Source: CAZOZZ01 sp965262425 (lineage in GTDB: Bacteria; Acidobacteriota; Terriglobia; 20CM-2-55-15). Taken from it: a stretch of 64,000 nt of DNA. The notes under the pieces were generated by a model. It worked only from the letters and a program-made list of their open reading frames with translations. It made no database searches and was not told where the DNA came from. Made by a program: the position numbers and the translations under genes. Below, in pieces: positions 8,748-17,742 of the stretch. The DNA lies in contig OZ253536.1 of assembly GCA_965262425.1 (NCBI GenBank), forward strand, positions 992,001 through 1,056,000. The letters run 5' to 3'. Every line of letters starts with the position of its first letter. The first letter of the stretch is position 1.

Positions 8748-9131
8748 ATGGAAGACAAGAAATCCGGCCGTGCCCGCCTCGTTTTCCTGCTGTGGTTGCT
8801 GGTCGCGATCTTCTACTTTTACCTGGCTGCAGATTACGTGCAAGCGTCGATGAACGACGACGAATTTGGAGATTACCTCGTGTTTGCCGTGGACCTGGCG
8901 GGATCGGAAGGACGCACAAGCCGTGAACTGCGCGAACTCGTGATGGCCAAGGCAAGGGAGCTGGAACTGCCGATCGATGAAGATACGCTCGAAGTTTCGG
9001 GACACGCACAAAGCCTCGAGGTCCGCGTCACCTACGCGATAGAAATTGACATCCCGCTTCTTTCCGACTCCGGTTATCAGAAGACCTTCGAACACGCGGT
9101 TGCCTACGGGGCTCTTTCCAGACGGCAGTAG
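8748..9131 (+). CDS. Single-pass membrane protein, unknown function
   Basis: 127 residues. A transmembrane segment (LVFLLWLLVAIFYFYLAADY, residues about 11-30) is followed by a short soluble domain rich in charged residues, including ELRELVMAKARELELPID. Not recognised. It ends 16 bases before MITE-A copy 1, so its natural 3' context has probably been altered. Confidence 0.6.
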   Translation: MEDKKSGRARLVFLLWLLVAIFYFYLAADYVQASMNDDEFGDYLVFAVDLAGSEGRTSRELRELVMAKARELELPIDEDTLEVSGHAQSLEVRVTYAIEIDIPLLSDSGYQKTFEHAVAYGALSRRQ

Positions 9132-9147
9132 CCATGGAGGAATTTCT

Positions 9148-9464
9148 GCCTCCTCCGCAGAATTTGTGGGCAGTCCAAAGGCCTGTGCGCACATAAGTAA
9201 TTGAAACAAAGTATCTTATTCTTTTGTTCGACGGCGAATATTCCAGTACCCACTTCGGTCGGACGCCTACACCCGGTGCCCGGAGCCCCCGCCGGAGGCC
9301 CCGTTCCCCATCGCCCACACCAGCCGACACCGCGGAGCGCAGCCGAGGGTCAAGGCCGGCGCAGCCGCCGAGCTTGCGAGGGAAGCCTTGAGGCTTGGCG
9401 AGCACCGTGGTCTCCTCAAGCGGCGATGGAAGACGGTTTTACCCACAAATTCTGCGGAAGACCC
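9148..9464. mobile_element. MITE-A copy 1 (no matching target duplication)
   Basis: One of six 317-base copies with near-identical sequence. Ends are inverted: GCCTCCTCCGCAGAATTTG on the left, and GGGTCTTCCGCAGAATTTG when the right end is read on the other strand. Unlike the other five copies, its flanks do not match (GAATTTCT on the left, ATTTTTTT on the right). It replaces the last part of pilT, which suggests recombination with another copy after insertion. Confidence 0.92.
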
Positions 9465-10778
9465 ATTTTTTTGTTCAACATGTCCATGATCGCGTCATCG
9501 AGAGTCACCATTCCATATTTCTTTCCGACCTGCAGCATGCCCGGGATCTGGAATGTTTTCGCTTCGCGTATCAGGTTCGAAATGGCCGGTGTGACGACGA
9601 GAATCTCAAGTGCCGCGGCGCGCCCCTTCTTGTCGATTCGCTTGAACAGATTTTGTGCCACGACCCCCTTCAGAGCCTCCGACAACGTGTTTCGGATCTG
9701 GTTCTGCTGCCCGGCCGGGAACACGTCGATGACACGATCAATAGTCTTGGGCGCACTCGGGGTGTGGAGCGTTCCGAAAACGAGGTGGCCCGTCGCCGCG
9801 GCGGTCAATGCCAACTCGATCGTTTCCCGGTCGCGCATTTCTCCGACCAGGATGATGTCGGGATCTTCTCGCAACGCGCCGCGGAGGGCCGAAGCGAACG
9901 ATTTCGTGTGGAGCCCCACCTCGCGATGGTTTACCAGGCATTCATGGCTCTGATGGACGAACTCGATTGGGTCTTCGACAGTGAGGATGTGATCCTTCCG
10001 GTTCTTATTTGCGTGGTCGACGATGGCCGCGAGAGTCGTCGACTTTCCACTGCCGGTCGGTCCGGTAACCAGGACCAGGCCGCGCTGGAGCATGGCGAAT
10101 TTCTTCAGAAGGGGCGGCAGTCCCAACTGGTCCGCGGTCAGTACCGTTGAGGGGATCTGACGAAAGACGGCAGCCACGCCGTTCTTCTGAGTGAAGAAGT
10201 TGGCGCGGTATCGGGCGACGCCTGGGATCTCGTACCCGAAATCCACGTCGCCTGTCTCCTCGTAGACCTTGATCTTGAACTCCGGCGCGATCTCGTAGAG
10301 CATGGCCTTCAGCTCGTCGCTGTCGAGCGGATCATATTTGACTCGCTCCAACTCACCGCGAACCCTGAGGATCGGTTGTGACCCTGCCACGAGGTGAAGG
10401 TCCGAGGCGCCAGTTTCGTCCATCAAATTAAAGGCCTCCTCCGCAGAATTTGTGGGCAGTCCAAAGGCCTGTGCGCACATAAGTAATTGAAACAAAGTAC
10501 CTTATTCTTTTGTTCGACGGCGAATATTCCAGTACCCACTTCGGTCGGACGCCTACACCCGGTGCCCGGAGCCCCCGCCGGAGGCCCCGTTCCCCATCGC
10601 CCACACCAGCCGACACCGCGGAGCGCAGCCGAGGGTCAAGGCCGGCGCAGCCGCCGAGCTTGCGAGGGAAGCCTTGAGGCTTGGCGAGCACCGTGGTCTC
10701 CTCAAGCGGCGATGGAAGACGGTTTTACCCACAAATTCTGCGGAAGACCCAATTAAAGAAAGCGTCGATCTTTGCCAT
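9465..10778 (-). pseudogene. pilT: PilT twitching-motility ATPase, interrupted by MITE-A
   Basis: Hexameric ATPase that retracts type IV pili. The original ATG is at 10778 (MAKIDAFFN), preceded by GAGGGAA. MITE-A copy 2 is inserted after residue 9. Removing it with one copy of AATTAAAG gives a continuous frame MAKIDAFFNLMDETGASDLH. Walker A is TGPTGSGKSTT, the Asp box LTVEDPIEF, Walker B DPDIILVGEMRD and the His box HLVFGTLHT. The C-terminus stops at MLNKK against MITE-A copy 1, so some 25-30 family residues are missing. A hybrid frame from 10480 to 9416 is still open, using a MITE-derived start and end. Confidence 0.9.
10434..10750. mobile_element. MITE-A copy 2, inside pilT
   Basis: 317 bases, flanked by the direct repeat AATTAAAG (10426-10433 and 10751-10758). 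Same orientation as copy 1. The insertion point is after codon 9 of pilT, and excision restores the frame exactly. Confidence 0.95.
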
Positions 10779-10947
10779 GTTCCCTCTTCAGTTGAATGTC
10801 TCCGTCCACCGGAACGGAAGTCCAGGCACCTGTAGGCGAAATCGATGCCCAATTCCAGATCCGAAATGATCTTGCGTCGGTTATTATATCTATGGGACTT
10901 CGCCTCAGCAGTAATAAACACCCTTTTGAGCTGAAAATTGGAGATTA

Positions 10948-11445
10948 ATGGAACATCTATCGGTTGGGACCAGTGCTCCTGATTTTGAGTTGAAAACGGC
11001 GGACGGAACCCCAATTCGGTTGTCGACGGCTCTCGAAGACGGTTCGGTCGTCCTTGCGTTTTACAAGAGTTCCTGCCCGACCTGCCGATTCACGTTTCCA
11101 TTTGTCCAGCAGCTATTCGATGGATTTGGCCCGGACAAGCGGCCGACAGTTCTGGGGATCTCCCAGGACGAGGCAGACGAGACCGTACAGTTCGCGGATG
11201 AAGCAGGCGTGCGGTTCCCAATCCTCATCGACGAACATCCATACACCGTGTCGTCGGCCTACGAGCTGCACTTTGTTCCCACGCTGTTTCTGGTGGACAC
11301 GGATCAACTCGTTCGCGCCGCCGATTATGGCTTCAGCAAGCCCGCGCTTTCCGAGATCGCGAATTACCTGGCCCGGGAGTTGGCTGAGTCCCCACCGACC
11401 ATTTTTGCCGATGGCGACGGGTTGCCCGAGACCCGCCCTGGTTGA
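10948..11445 (+). CDS. Redoxin / AhpC-TSA family thiol protein
   Basis: 165 residues with a thioredoxin-fold peroxiredoxin-like domain: APDFELKTADG, the redox motif YKSSCPTCRFTFPF, and the cis-proline strand LHFVPTLFLVD. The CPTC pair suggests a thioredoxin/TlpA-like reductant rather than a one-cysteine peroxiredoxin. No signal peptide, so it is cytoplasmic. It is divergent from pilT. The 169-base gap between them holds only their control regions. Confidence 0.85.
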   Translation: MEHLSVGTSAPDFELKTADGTPIRLSTALEDGSVVLAFYKSSCPTCRFTFPFVQQLFDGFGPDKRPTVLGISQDEADETVQFADEAGVRFPILIDEHPYTVSSAYELHFVPTLFLVDTDQLVRAADYGFSKPALSEIANYLARELAESPPTIFADGDGLPETRPG

Positions 11446-11545
11446 ACCTCGAAGAACTGACGCCGGTCGGCGTGTGACCCGGACTCGATCGAGGCCGGCA
11501 GTATTGTTTTGTTCGATTTCGCGAATACTTTCAGAGGGAGAAACG

Positions 11546-11974
11546 ATGCAAGCGACGTATGAAGATGCGGGCCCGATCCTGAGACTATATGAACTCCGGC
11601 GAGAAGAGAAGCTGCGAACGGCCCGGGCCTGGTTCACCGGTACGTTTTCCGCCAACTCCCTGGAAGAGATGATGGCGCAGTGCACTCCCGGCACCGACGA
11701 GAACGCTTACTTCCGGATGGTGACGACTTATTGGGAAATGACCGCATCATTCGTCGTCGAAGGCGTGCTCAACGAAGGTCTGTACCTTCAGTCGGGAGGG
11801 GAGGGGTTGTTCATTTTTGAGAAAGTCCGGCCGTTTCTGGAGGAGCTCCGGGATGCCTATAAGAACCCTCTGCTTCTCAAGAATCTGGAAACAGTCGCCG
11901 ACAAACAAGTCCAGTGGATGAATGAGAACGCACCGGGTTCCTACGAGGCCATGCTCGAACGAATCCGGGGTTAA
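11546..11974 (+). CDS. Conserved hypothetical protein (142 residues)
   Basis: ATG 11546 is preceded by AGAGGGAG. The protein is soluble and helical (RLYELRREEKLRTARAW, EEMMAQCTPGTDENAYFRMV, NEGLYLQSGGEGLFIFEKV). The last motif recalls a DUF4760/hypothetical family, but I cannot name it. It follows the redoxin by about 100 bases on the same strand. Confidence 0.65.
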   Translation: MQATYEDAGPILRLYELRREEKLRTARAWFTGTFSANSLEEMMAQCTPGTDENAYFRMVTTYWEMTASFVVEGVLNEGLYLQSGGEGLFIFEKVRPFLEELRDAYKNPLLLKNLETVADKQVQWMNENAPGSYEAMLERIRG

Positions 11975-12043
11975 CAGCCGGTCCTTTCCTTGTGTTCTTC
12001 GTGTCTTCGCAGCGGTGAGTGGCTCGAGGGGGTTTGCGGGAGC

Positions 12044-12376
12044 TTAACTCTGTTGCTCTTTGCAGTTGACGCACACGCGGGTCCACGGGACGGCGTCCAG
12101 GCGGGCCTGGGGAATAATTTCCTCGCAATCCATGCAGATTCCGAATGTGCCGCCGTCGACTCGTTGAAGCGCTTCGTCGATGGCACGGACGAGTTTCGTG
12201 TCGGTTTGCTTCAGGGCAAGATTGATATGGAGGTCGTTTTCCTGGCTGGAATGATCGACCCAATCTCCGGTGCGCATCGCCTCGTCGACCACGGTGGAGC
12301 GTTCCGGCGCCTCCTCTATCTCGTGTTTCCTGGTGAGCAGCACACGCTTATATTTTTTCAGATCTGAAGCACGCAT
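12044..12376 (-). CDS. DksA/TraR-type zinc-finger protein
   Basis: 110 residues from ATG 12376 (MRASDLKKYKRVLLTRKHEI). An N-terminal coiled-coil of about 70 residues is followed by a C-x2-C-x17-C-x2-C zinc finger (CMDCEEII, then VCVNC). DksA relatives bind RNA polymerase in its secondary channel and act with ppGpp. Presence of the finger places it in the TraR/YbiI-DksA group, but the exact role is open. A longer upstream frame exists without support. Confidence 0.88.
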   Translation of the reverse strand: MRASDLKKYKRVLLTRKHEIEEAPERSTVVDEAMRTGDWVDHSSQENDLHINLALKQTDTKLVRAIDEALQRVDGGTFGICMDCEEIIPQARLDAVPWTRVCVNCKEQQS

Positions 12377-12660
12377 GATTCGTCTCGACTTTCTCTGGTG
12401 ACTTTCACGACTGACGTCCAACCCAATAATTTTAGCACCATGCCCGCAGCTGTGCAAAAACCGGGTCCTTGATACTGAACACGTCGTGCTGTCCGAACTG
12501 CTCGTCGGGCATCTGGTCAGACCATGAAGCGATCTCCCTCTCAATCCGTTCCCCTGCCGCGCAGGCTGCTAGGTGTACGCCACCCAGAACCGACCGCTCC
12601 CCTCTTGTAATATAATAACCTTCCCGTGCTTATCGATAACCGGTATAGGAGGAGATCACC

Positions 12661-13323
12661 ATGTCCCGGACGATGTCTTTTCTGGAGGAACTCGACAATT
12701 ATGTCAGCCGGAAAATGTCGGAACTCGACCTTTTGAAAGAATCCGATCTGACCCGAGCCGTCCCCGGGGACGTCATACGCCGGCTCAAGATCGCGTTGAA
12801 GAACGAGTTGGAGGCGAGCGAACTGGCTGCGTTGTGGATGCCGACAACCCCGGAGGTGGATGTCAAGCTCGCCCTGGCCCGACAGGCGGGTGATGAGGCC
12901 CGGCATTATCGTCTGATTGAGGAACACCTCACGGGACTGGGAGCGGATCTATCCGACTTTGATCCGATGGACGGGGGGCGCACGCCGATGTTTCAGCTCC
13001 TCGAGGGGTTTGATTCGACTGTGGAAAGGGTGGCGGCCGCACAGTTCACTCGCGAGGCGCTGGCCGTAAAGAAGAACGAGCAGTTCATGGAATTCTGTGA
13101 CGCCGTCGGTCGGTCGGAGACAGCGACCTTCTACCGTGAACAGATCCAGCCTGACGAGCAATGGCATGTGAACATGGGAAAGACCGCTCTGGGTCGTTAT
13201 GCAGTGACCGCGGATCTTCAGGACAAGGCTAGACGGGCCTCTCGATCAGTCCTGGAGTTGGCCGTCAAAATCCAGAACAAGCAACTCCACGAAATGAAGA
13301 TCACTCACGCGCCGGGATGCTGA
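12661..13323 (+). CDS. Ferritin-like di-iron protein
   Basis: 220 residues, a four-helix bundle with two carboxylate-histidine sites: the ELEASEL helix, DEARHYRL (ExxH), then TREALAVKKNEQF and PDEQWHVNMG (second ExxH). Such proteins bind a di-iron centre and act in oxidation or iron handling. AGGAG lies before ATG 12661. It ends in the dipeptide GC and its stop is 10 bases ahead of the enoyl-CoA hydratase gene, so the two are likely co-transcribed. Confidence 0.8.
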   Translation: MSRTMSFLEELDNYVSRKMSELDLLKESDLTRAVPGDVIRRLKIALKNELEASELAALWMPTTPEVDVKLALARQAGDEARHYRLIEEHLTGLGADLSDFDPMDGGRTPMFQLLEGFDSTVERVAAAQFTREALAVKKNEQFMEFCDAVGRSETATFYREQIQPDEQWHVNMGKTALGRYAVTADLQDKARRASRSVLELAVKIQNKQLHEMKITHAPGC

Positions 13324-13333
13324 GCGGAGATCC

Positions 13334-14128
13334 ATGCCCCGATTCGAAACGATAATCTTGTCGAGCGACGGGCCCGTCGCAACGATCACGCTGAACCGAC
13401 CGGACAAACTGAATGCGATCGGAGGGCCCATGCGGGAGGAGCTTCGGACGGCTCTCGAGCTGGCAGAGAAAACCAATGACCTGCGGGTCGTCATCCTGAC
13501 CGGTGCGGGCCGCGGCTTTTGCGCCGGAGGCGACATCGACAATCTAAAGAAGCTGCGCGAAGCCAACGACGAGGCCGGGTTCCACGGCATCCTGACTAAA
13601 GGCAAGGGCATCAGCCGGCTGATTCGCTCGATGTCCAAACCCGTCATCGCCGCGGTCAACGGTCCATGTGCCGGCGCCGGCTTCAGCCTGGCCCTTTCGT
13701 GCGACGTGCGCATCGCGTCGGAAAAAGCAAGTTTCGGTCCCAGTTTTGCTCGAATCGGATTGCATCCGGACTGGGGTGGGAGCTGGCTGTTACCTCGTCT
13801 GATCGGGATTTCTAGGAGCTGCGAACTGGTCTTCACGGGCGGCATGGTGTCCTCGCGAGAGGCGGAGCGCATCGGCCTGGCCAATCGTGTGGTACCCCAT
13901 GACGAGCTCCTGACTACGGTCGCGGAGGTCGCGGGGAAAATGGCGCGGAACCCAACCGGCGTCATCAGTCTGGCGAAACGATCGATTTACCGGAGCCTCA
14001 GCTCTGATTTTGAGGCGGCCATGGAACTGGAAACAGCCGCTCAAATGGAGTGTTTCCGGAGCGACGATTTTCTGGAAGGCGTGACGGCCTTCATCGAAAA
14101 GCGCCCGCCGCGGTTCAAGGGGCGCTAG
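13334..14128 (+). CDS. Enoyl-CoA hydratase/isomerase
   Basis: 264-residue crotonase-fold protein. The oxyanion-hole parts are GRGFCAGGDIDNL and NGPCAGAGFSLALSCDVRIA. The region IGLHPDWGGSWLLPRLIG holds an acidic residue where crotonases place a catalytic Glu/Asp. It probably hydrates or isomerises an enoyl-CoA in fatty-acid or aromatic breakdown. MITE-B starts 5 bases after its stop. Confidence 0.9.
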   Translation: MPRFETIILSSDGPVATITLNRPDKLNAIGGPMREELRTALELAEKTNDLRVVILTGAGRGFCAGGDIDNLKKLREANDEAGFHGILTKGKGISRLIRSMSKPVIAAVNGPCAGAGFSLALSCDVRIASEKASFGPSFARIGLHPDWGGSWLLPRLIGISRSCELVFTGGMVSSREAERIGLANRVVPHDELLTTVAEVAGKMARNPTGVISLAKRSIYRSLSSDFEAAMELETAAQMECFRSDDFLEGVTAFIEKRPPRFKGR

Positions 14129-14132
14129 CCTA

Positions 14133-14264
14133 GTGGTCCCCGCCAGAGATAGCGTTACTAGATTTCGGAGTGCAACGGTGCCGGATTTGCGGGAGCGACG
14201 AGGAGTCAATGCTTCGACATTGTGAGGAGGAGCGACGAGTAACGTTATCTCTGGCGGGGACCAC
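14133..14264. mobile_element. MITE-B copy 1 (short form)
   Basis: 132 bases between inverted ends GTGGTCCCCGCCAGAGATA and its mirror. The left flank is TA (14131-14132), while the right flank is CA, probably a mutated TA. The ends share GTGGTCCCCG and CA with the right terminus of the IS630 element at 34 kb. Compared with copy 2 (58202-58795) it lacks about 140 internal bases. Confidence 0.8.
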
Positions 14265-14265
14265 C

Positions 14266-14333
14266 AGGAGCCTGCCCGACAGAAGGGATTTCTACCGCTT
14301 TCGCAGTAGATCTCTTTTGCCGCGCAGGCTCCC
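14266..14333. mobile_element. MITE-C copy 2, near-perfect 68-base palindrome
   Basis: Directly abuts MITE-B copy 1. It reads GGAGCCTGCCCGACAGAAG to the matching GCCGCGCAGGCTCC, with almost no interior. The terminal sequence matches MITE-C copy 1, but the outer CTAG bases are degraded. Confidence 0.7.
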
Positions 14334-14428
14334 GGCCTTTGAAGGCATGCCTGGGACGGTGGACCCAAGCTAGCCAGACGCTAACGGAGGGCCCGACGCC
14401 AATGGGACGTGATAGAATCGATGCCTCT

Positions 14429-14932
14429 ATGAGAAGTCTTGCCGTCCTTGTTCTACCATTGTTTTTCGTTGCAGCCTGTAACCAGAACATGGAGGCTGTG
14501 AGTACCGGTGAACGTCTCGAGGATGCTCCACCGCCCGCGGTGTCCACCGCCCCCCCATTCGCGTCGGCCGCCGACGGCGAACCCGAAGTGCCGCCTTTCG
14601 TGAAAGCATTCTTCATGCACACCTGGGTCGAGGCGCTCTACAGTGTCCCGGCGAACGGGAACCCGAATCCTCGGTGGGCGTCCCCGCTGCTCGATCCAGT
14701 CGACGGTCGGGTCGTCTGCACCGACTGCCACGTTTCCGGCCAGGTGGATTTTGCGAGGATTCCAAAGCAGCGCCTGCCGATGGTTGACGACTTTGAAAAC
14801 GACCATGAGTTCATGGCCGCCCTCATGAAAAAATGGGTCGGCCGCCTGAACAGCACCGAATTCGGCGCCCGCGCCAAACTGACCGGCGCTGTCACCTGCT
14901 TGACCTGCCACGAGACCAACCCCGATCCCTAG
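14429..14932 (+). CDS. Dihaem c-type cytochrome lipoprotein
   Basis: 167 residues from ATG 14429, or 176 from ATG 14402. A signal segment MRSLAVLVLPLFFVAAC carries a lipobox, with Cys17 as the lipidated residue. There are two haem-binding motifs, CTDCH (97-101) and CLTCH (157-161). The second half resembles the short cytochromes annotated in Acidobacteria as reaction-centre cytochrome-like subunits (CytoC_RC). This is a periplasmic electron carrier; its partners are unknown. Confidence 0.8.
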   Translation: MRSLAVLVLPLFFVAACNQNMEAVSTGERLEDAPPPAVSTAPPFASAADGEPEVPPFVKAFFMHTWVEALYSVPANGNPNPRWASPLLDPVDGRVVCTDCHVSGQVDFARIPKQRLPMVDDFENDHEFMAALMKKWVGRLNSTEFGARAKLTGAVTCLTCHETNPDP

Positions 14933-14953
14933 ATTTAGCGCCAGGACGGAACC

Positions 14954-14982
14954 TTCAACGCAAAGTCGCAAAGTCGCAAAGT
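14954..14982. repeat. Single-arm CGCAAAG repeat
   Basis: TTCAACGCAAAGTCGCAAAG followed by one more TCGCAAAG. Left arm only. A matching right arm lies at 18446-18478 on the far side of the MITE-A/IS21 nest. Confidence 0.6.
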
Positions 14983-15056
14983 AGTTTTGTTTGGGATGCT
15001 TGGTGGGGGAGGCGTTCCTTGCCTGCGACAGTGCAGCCAGTTGACACAGCCCGGCA

Positions 15057-15140
15057 TTTCAACACGAAGACACGAAGAACACGAAGTTATTGATAATTTT
15101 ATTTACTTCGTTTTCTTCGTGCCTTCGTGTTGAAAAAAAT
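15057..15140. repeat. Intergenic hairpin (CACGAAG type)
   Basis: Near-perfect dyad. The left arm is TTTCAACACGAAGACACGAAG with one more unit, the loop is AT-rich, and the right arm CTTCGTGCCTTCGTGTTGAAA is followed by seven A. It could act as a terminator on either strand. MITE-A copy 3 is inserted at its A-rich edge. Confidence 0.75.
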
Positions 15141-15431
15141 GGGTCTTCCGCAGAATTTGTGGGTAAAACCGTCTTCCATCGCCGCTTGAGGAGACCACGG
15201 TGCTCGCCAAGCCTCAAGGTGCGTATTCCGGACGATCGTGATCACTGATTCCGATTTAACGTGATCACCGATTCCGGGATCATGATCAGTGATTCCGGGC
15301 ATCGTGATCACTGATTCCGGGATCATGATCAGTGATTCCGGGCATCATGATCACCGATTCCGGCGATCATGATCACCCGTCGGTAGCGAAGTTTAGACCT
15401 GTTAGGTTCTTCCTTGAAAAAGGAGAACTTG

Positions 15432-17117
15432 ATGGGAACAAGACGGCTATCGATGAGACAGTTACGCGAGATTCTACGACTCAAACACGAACAGAAACTC
15501 AGCCACCGGGCCATCGCCCGAGCCTGCCGAGTGGGAGTAGGGACGGTTTCGGAGTACGTCCGACGGGCGGCACGTGCAGGGTTGGAATGGCCGCTGCCTG
15601 AGGAACTGGACGAGGCCGCGCTTGAAGCGCGGCTGTTTTCCAGCGCGGGACCGGGCTCCCGGGAACGGGTGGTTCCAGATGTCGAGCGGATCCACCAGGA
15701 GTTGAAGCGTGTTGGAGTCACCCTCCACCTGCTCTGGGAAGAGTACCGGGAAGCGAATCCAAAGGGATATGCCTACAGCCAGTTCTGTGTGATCTACGGG
15801 CGGTGGGCCCAGAAACTGAAGCCCTCGATGCGGCAGGTGCACCGCGCCGGCGAGAAGACCTTCATCGACTTTTCCGGCAAACGGCCAGAACTGACGGATC
15901 CGCGGACGGGCACAACTAAACCAGTCGAGTTGTTCGTGGCCGCGCTGGGCGCCAGCGGTTATACCTACGCCGAAGCGACACCGAGCCAGAAACTCGCCGA
16001 CTGGATCGGCGTACATATTCGCATGGTGGAGTTCTTCGGCGGATCGAGCCGGATCTGGGTTCCCGATCAACTCAAGAGTGCCATTACCCTGTCCTGCCGC
16101 TACGAAGCAGGAGTGAATCGCACCTACCAGGATGAGGCAGAACATTACGGCGCCGTTGTCATTCCGGCCCGGCCTCGGAAACCCAAAGACAAAGCAAAAA
16201 TCGAAGCCACGGTCCTTCTGGCACAGCGTTGGCTCCTGGCCAGAATCCGGAATCACACGTTCTTCAGTCTGGCGGACTTGAACGGGGCGATTCGAAAGTT
16301 GCTGTTGGAACTGAACCAGCGGCCGATGCAGAAGCTTCGCGTGTCCCGCCTGGAACTCTACGAAAGGCTGGATCGACCGGCCCTACAGCCACTACCGACC
16401 GATCGGTATGAACAGGCCGAGTGGAAGGGCTGTCGTGCCAATATCGACTACCACGTGACCGTGGATCACCATCCCTACAGCGTGCCCTACCAGTTGATCC
16501 AGGAAACCCTGGAAGCGCGTTACACCGCCTCGATTGTCGAGGTCTACCACAAAGGCCGGCGCGTCGCCTCTCATCCTCGCCGCTACGATCACCAACCGTC
16601 GACTCTGTCGGAACATATGCCCAGTTCCCATCGAGCCCATGCGGCATGGACACCATCCCGGCTGATCCGTTGGGCGGAGAAAACCGGCTCTCAGACCGGC
16701 CGACTGGCCGAGGAGATGATAAAACGGTGGCCCCATCCTGAGCAGGGGTACCGCTCCTGCCTGGGATTGATGAGCCTGGGACGCCGCTACGGCGCCCAGC
16801 GGCTCGAAGCCGCCAGTGCCCGAGCACTTCGCTTACAGTCCTATAGCTACCGAACCGTCAAAAACATCCTGTCCTCGGCCCAGGACCGTTTGCCGTTCGA
16901 GGATTCCGAAACCCTACCCACGCCCCATCACGACAACATTCGCGGCGCCGCCTATTATGCGGAGCCAGAGGAGAGCACACATGCTAATGGAACAAACCCT
17001 GGAGAAGATGAACCAGATGAAGCTATCGGCCATGGTCGAAGCCCTCGAGCAGCAACACCGCTCGAATCAGTACACGGATCTGAGTTTCGAGGAGCGTCTG
17101 GGCCTTCTAGTGGATGA
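15432..17117 (+). CDS. istA: IS21 transposase IstA (copy 1)
   Basis: 561 residues from ATG 15432, which has AAGGAG 8 bases ahead. A TTG at 15414 would extend it without support. An N-terminal helix-turn-helix (RAIARACRVGVGTVSEYVRR) is followed by an rve/DDE integrase core with the opening FIDFSGK and later KPKDKAKIEATVLLAQRWLL. It acts with the IstB ATPase. It has Met where copy 2 has Ile in the segment NQRP[MI]QKL. Confidence 0.95.
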   Translation: MGTRRLSMRQLREILRLKHEQKLSHRAIARACRVGVGTVSEYVRRAARAGLEWPLPEELDEAALEARLFSSAGPGSRERVVPDVERIHQELKRVGVTLHLLWEEYREANPKGYAYSQFCVIYGRWAQKLKPSMRQVHRAGEKTFIDFSGKRPELTDPRTGTTKPVELFVAALGASGYTYAEATPSQKLADWIGVHIRMVEFFGGSSRIWVPDQLKSAITLSCRYEAGVNRTYQDEAEHYGAVVIPARPRKPKDKAKIEATVLLAQRWLLARIRNHTFFSLADLNGAIRKLLLELNQRPMQKLRVSRLELYERLDRPALQPLPTDRYEQAEWKGCRANIDYHVTVDHHPYSVPYQLIQETLEARYTASIVEVYHKGRRVASHPRRYDHQPSTLSEHMPSSHRAHAAWTPSRLIRWAEKTGSQTGRLAEEMIKRWPHPEQGYRSCLGLMSLGRRYGAQRLEAASARALRLQSYSYRTVKNILSSAQDRLPFEDSETLPTPHHDNIRGAAYYAEPEESTHANGTNPGEDEPDEAIGHGRSPRAATPLESVHGSEFRGASGPSSG

Positions 17118-17742
17118 AGAATGGACGGCCCGGGAGCACCGTAAGCTCACCCGGCGTCTGCGCGTGGCCAAGCTGCGCTACAGCTCTGCATCGCTGGAAA
17201 ACGTCGACTTCAAACATCGTCGCAGTCTGGACCGTTCCCAAGTCCTCGCTCTGGGCTCCTGCGGGTGGATCCGGGACCGGCACAATCTGATCATTTCCGG
17301 TCCGACCGGCATCGGGAAAAGTTTTCTGGCTTCGGCTTTCGTCGAACGAGCCTGCCGGCGCGGTTTCAATGCCGCCTACGTCCGAATGCCCCGGCTCTTG
17401 CACCAACTGGCGGTCGGCCGTGGCGACGGCTCCTACGCTCGTGTTCTGGCACGGCTGGCCAAGACCGATCTGCTGGCCATCGACGACTGGCTCCTGGCCC
17501 CGCTACGCGATGCCGAACGCCGGGACTTGATCGAAGTCGTCGAGGAACGGAGCGAACGCTCCGCCATCTTGATCGCCAGCCAGCTCCCGGTCGCCGACTG
17601 GCACGGCGTCATCGGCGACCCGAACCAGGCCGACGCCATCTGCGATCGCCTCCTCCACAACGCGCATCGCATCGAACTGAAGGGACGATCCATGAGACAA
17701 ACCAAGGCTGCCCCGAAACCCTCTTCCAAGGAGCCGGCATGA
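16981..17742 (+). CDS. istB: IS21 helper ATPase IstB (copy 1)
   Basis: 253 residues from ATG 16981, with AGAGGAGAG ahead. The start overlaps the end of istA by 137 bases in another frame. AAA+ ATPase: Walker A SGPTGIGKSFLAS, Walker B KTDLLAIDDW and sensor LIASQLPVADW. It assembles on target DNA and directs IstA. It differs from copy 2 by QQH versus QQR near residue 25. The tail 17743-18141 holds no gene. Confidence 0.95.
   Translation: MLMEQTLEKMNQMKLSAMVEALEQQHRSNQYTDLSFEERLGLLVDEEWTAREHRKLTRRLRVAKLRYSSASLENVDFKHRRSLDRSQVLALGSCGWIRDRHNLIISGPTGIGKSFLASAFVERACRRGFNAAYVRMPRLLHQLAVGRGDGSYARVLARLAKTDLLAIDDWLLAPLRDAERRDLIEVVEERSERSAILIASQLPVADWHGVIGDPNQADAICDRLLHNAHRIELKGRSMRQTKAAPKPSSKEPA

Noticed and set aside
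15220..15385. Repeated GATTCCGG/GATCATGATCA units resembling a CRISPR array
   Set aside because: The units are contiguous, without unique spacers, and recur at both ends of an IS21-type element. They are transposase binding sites.
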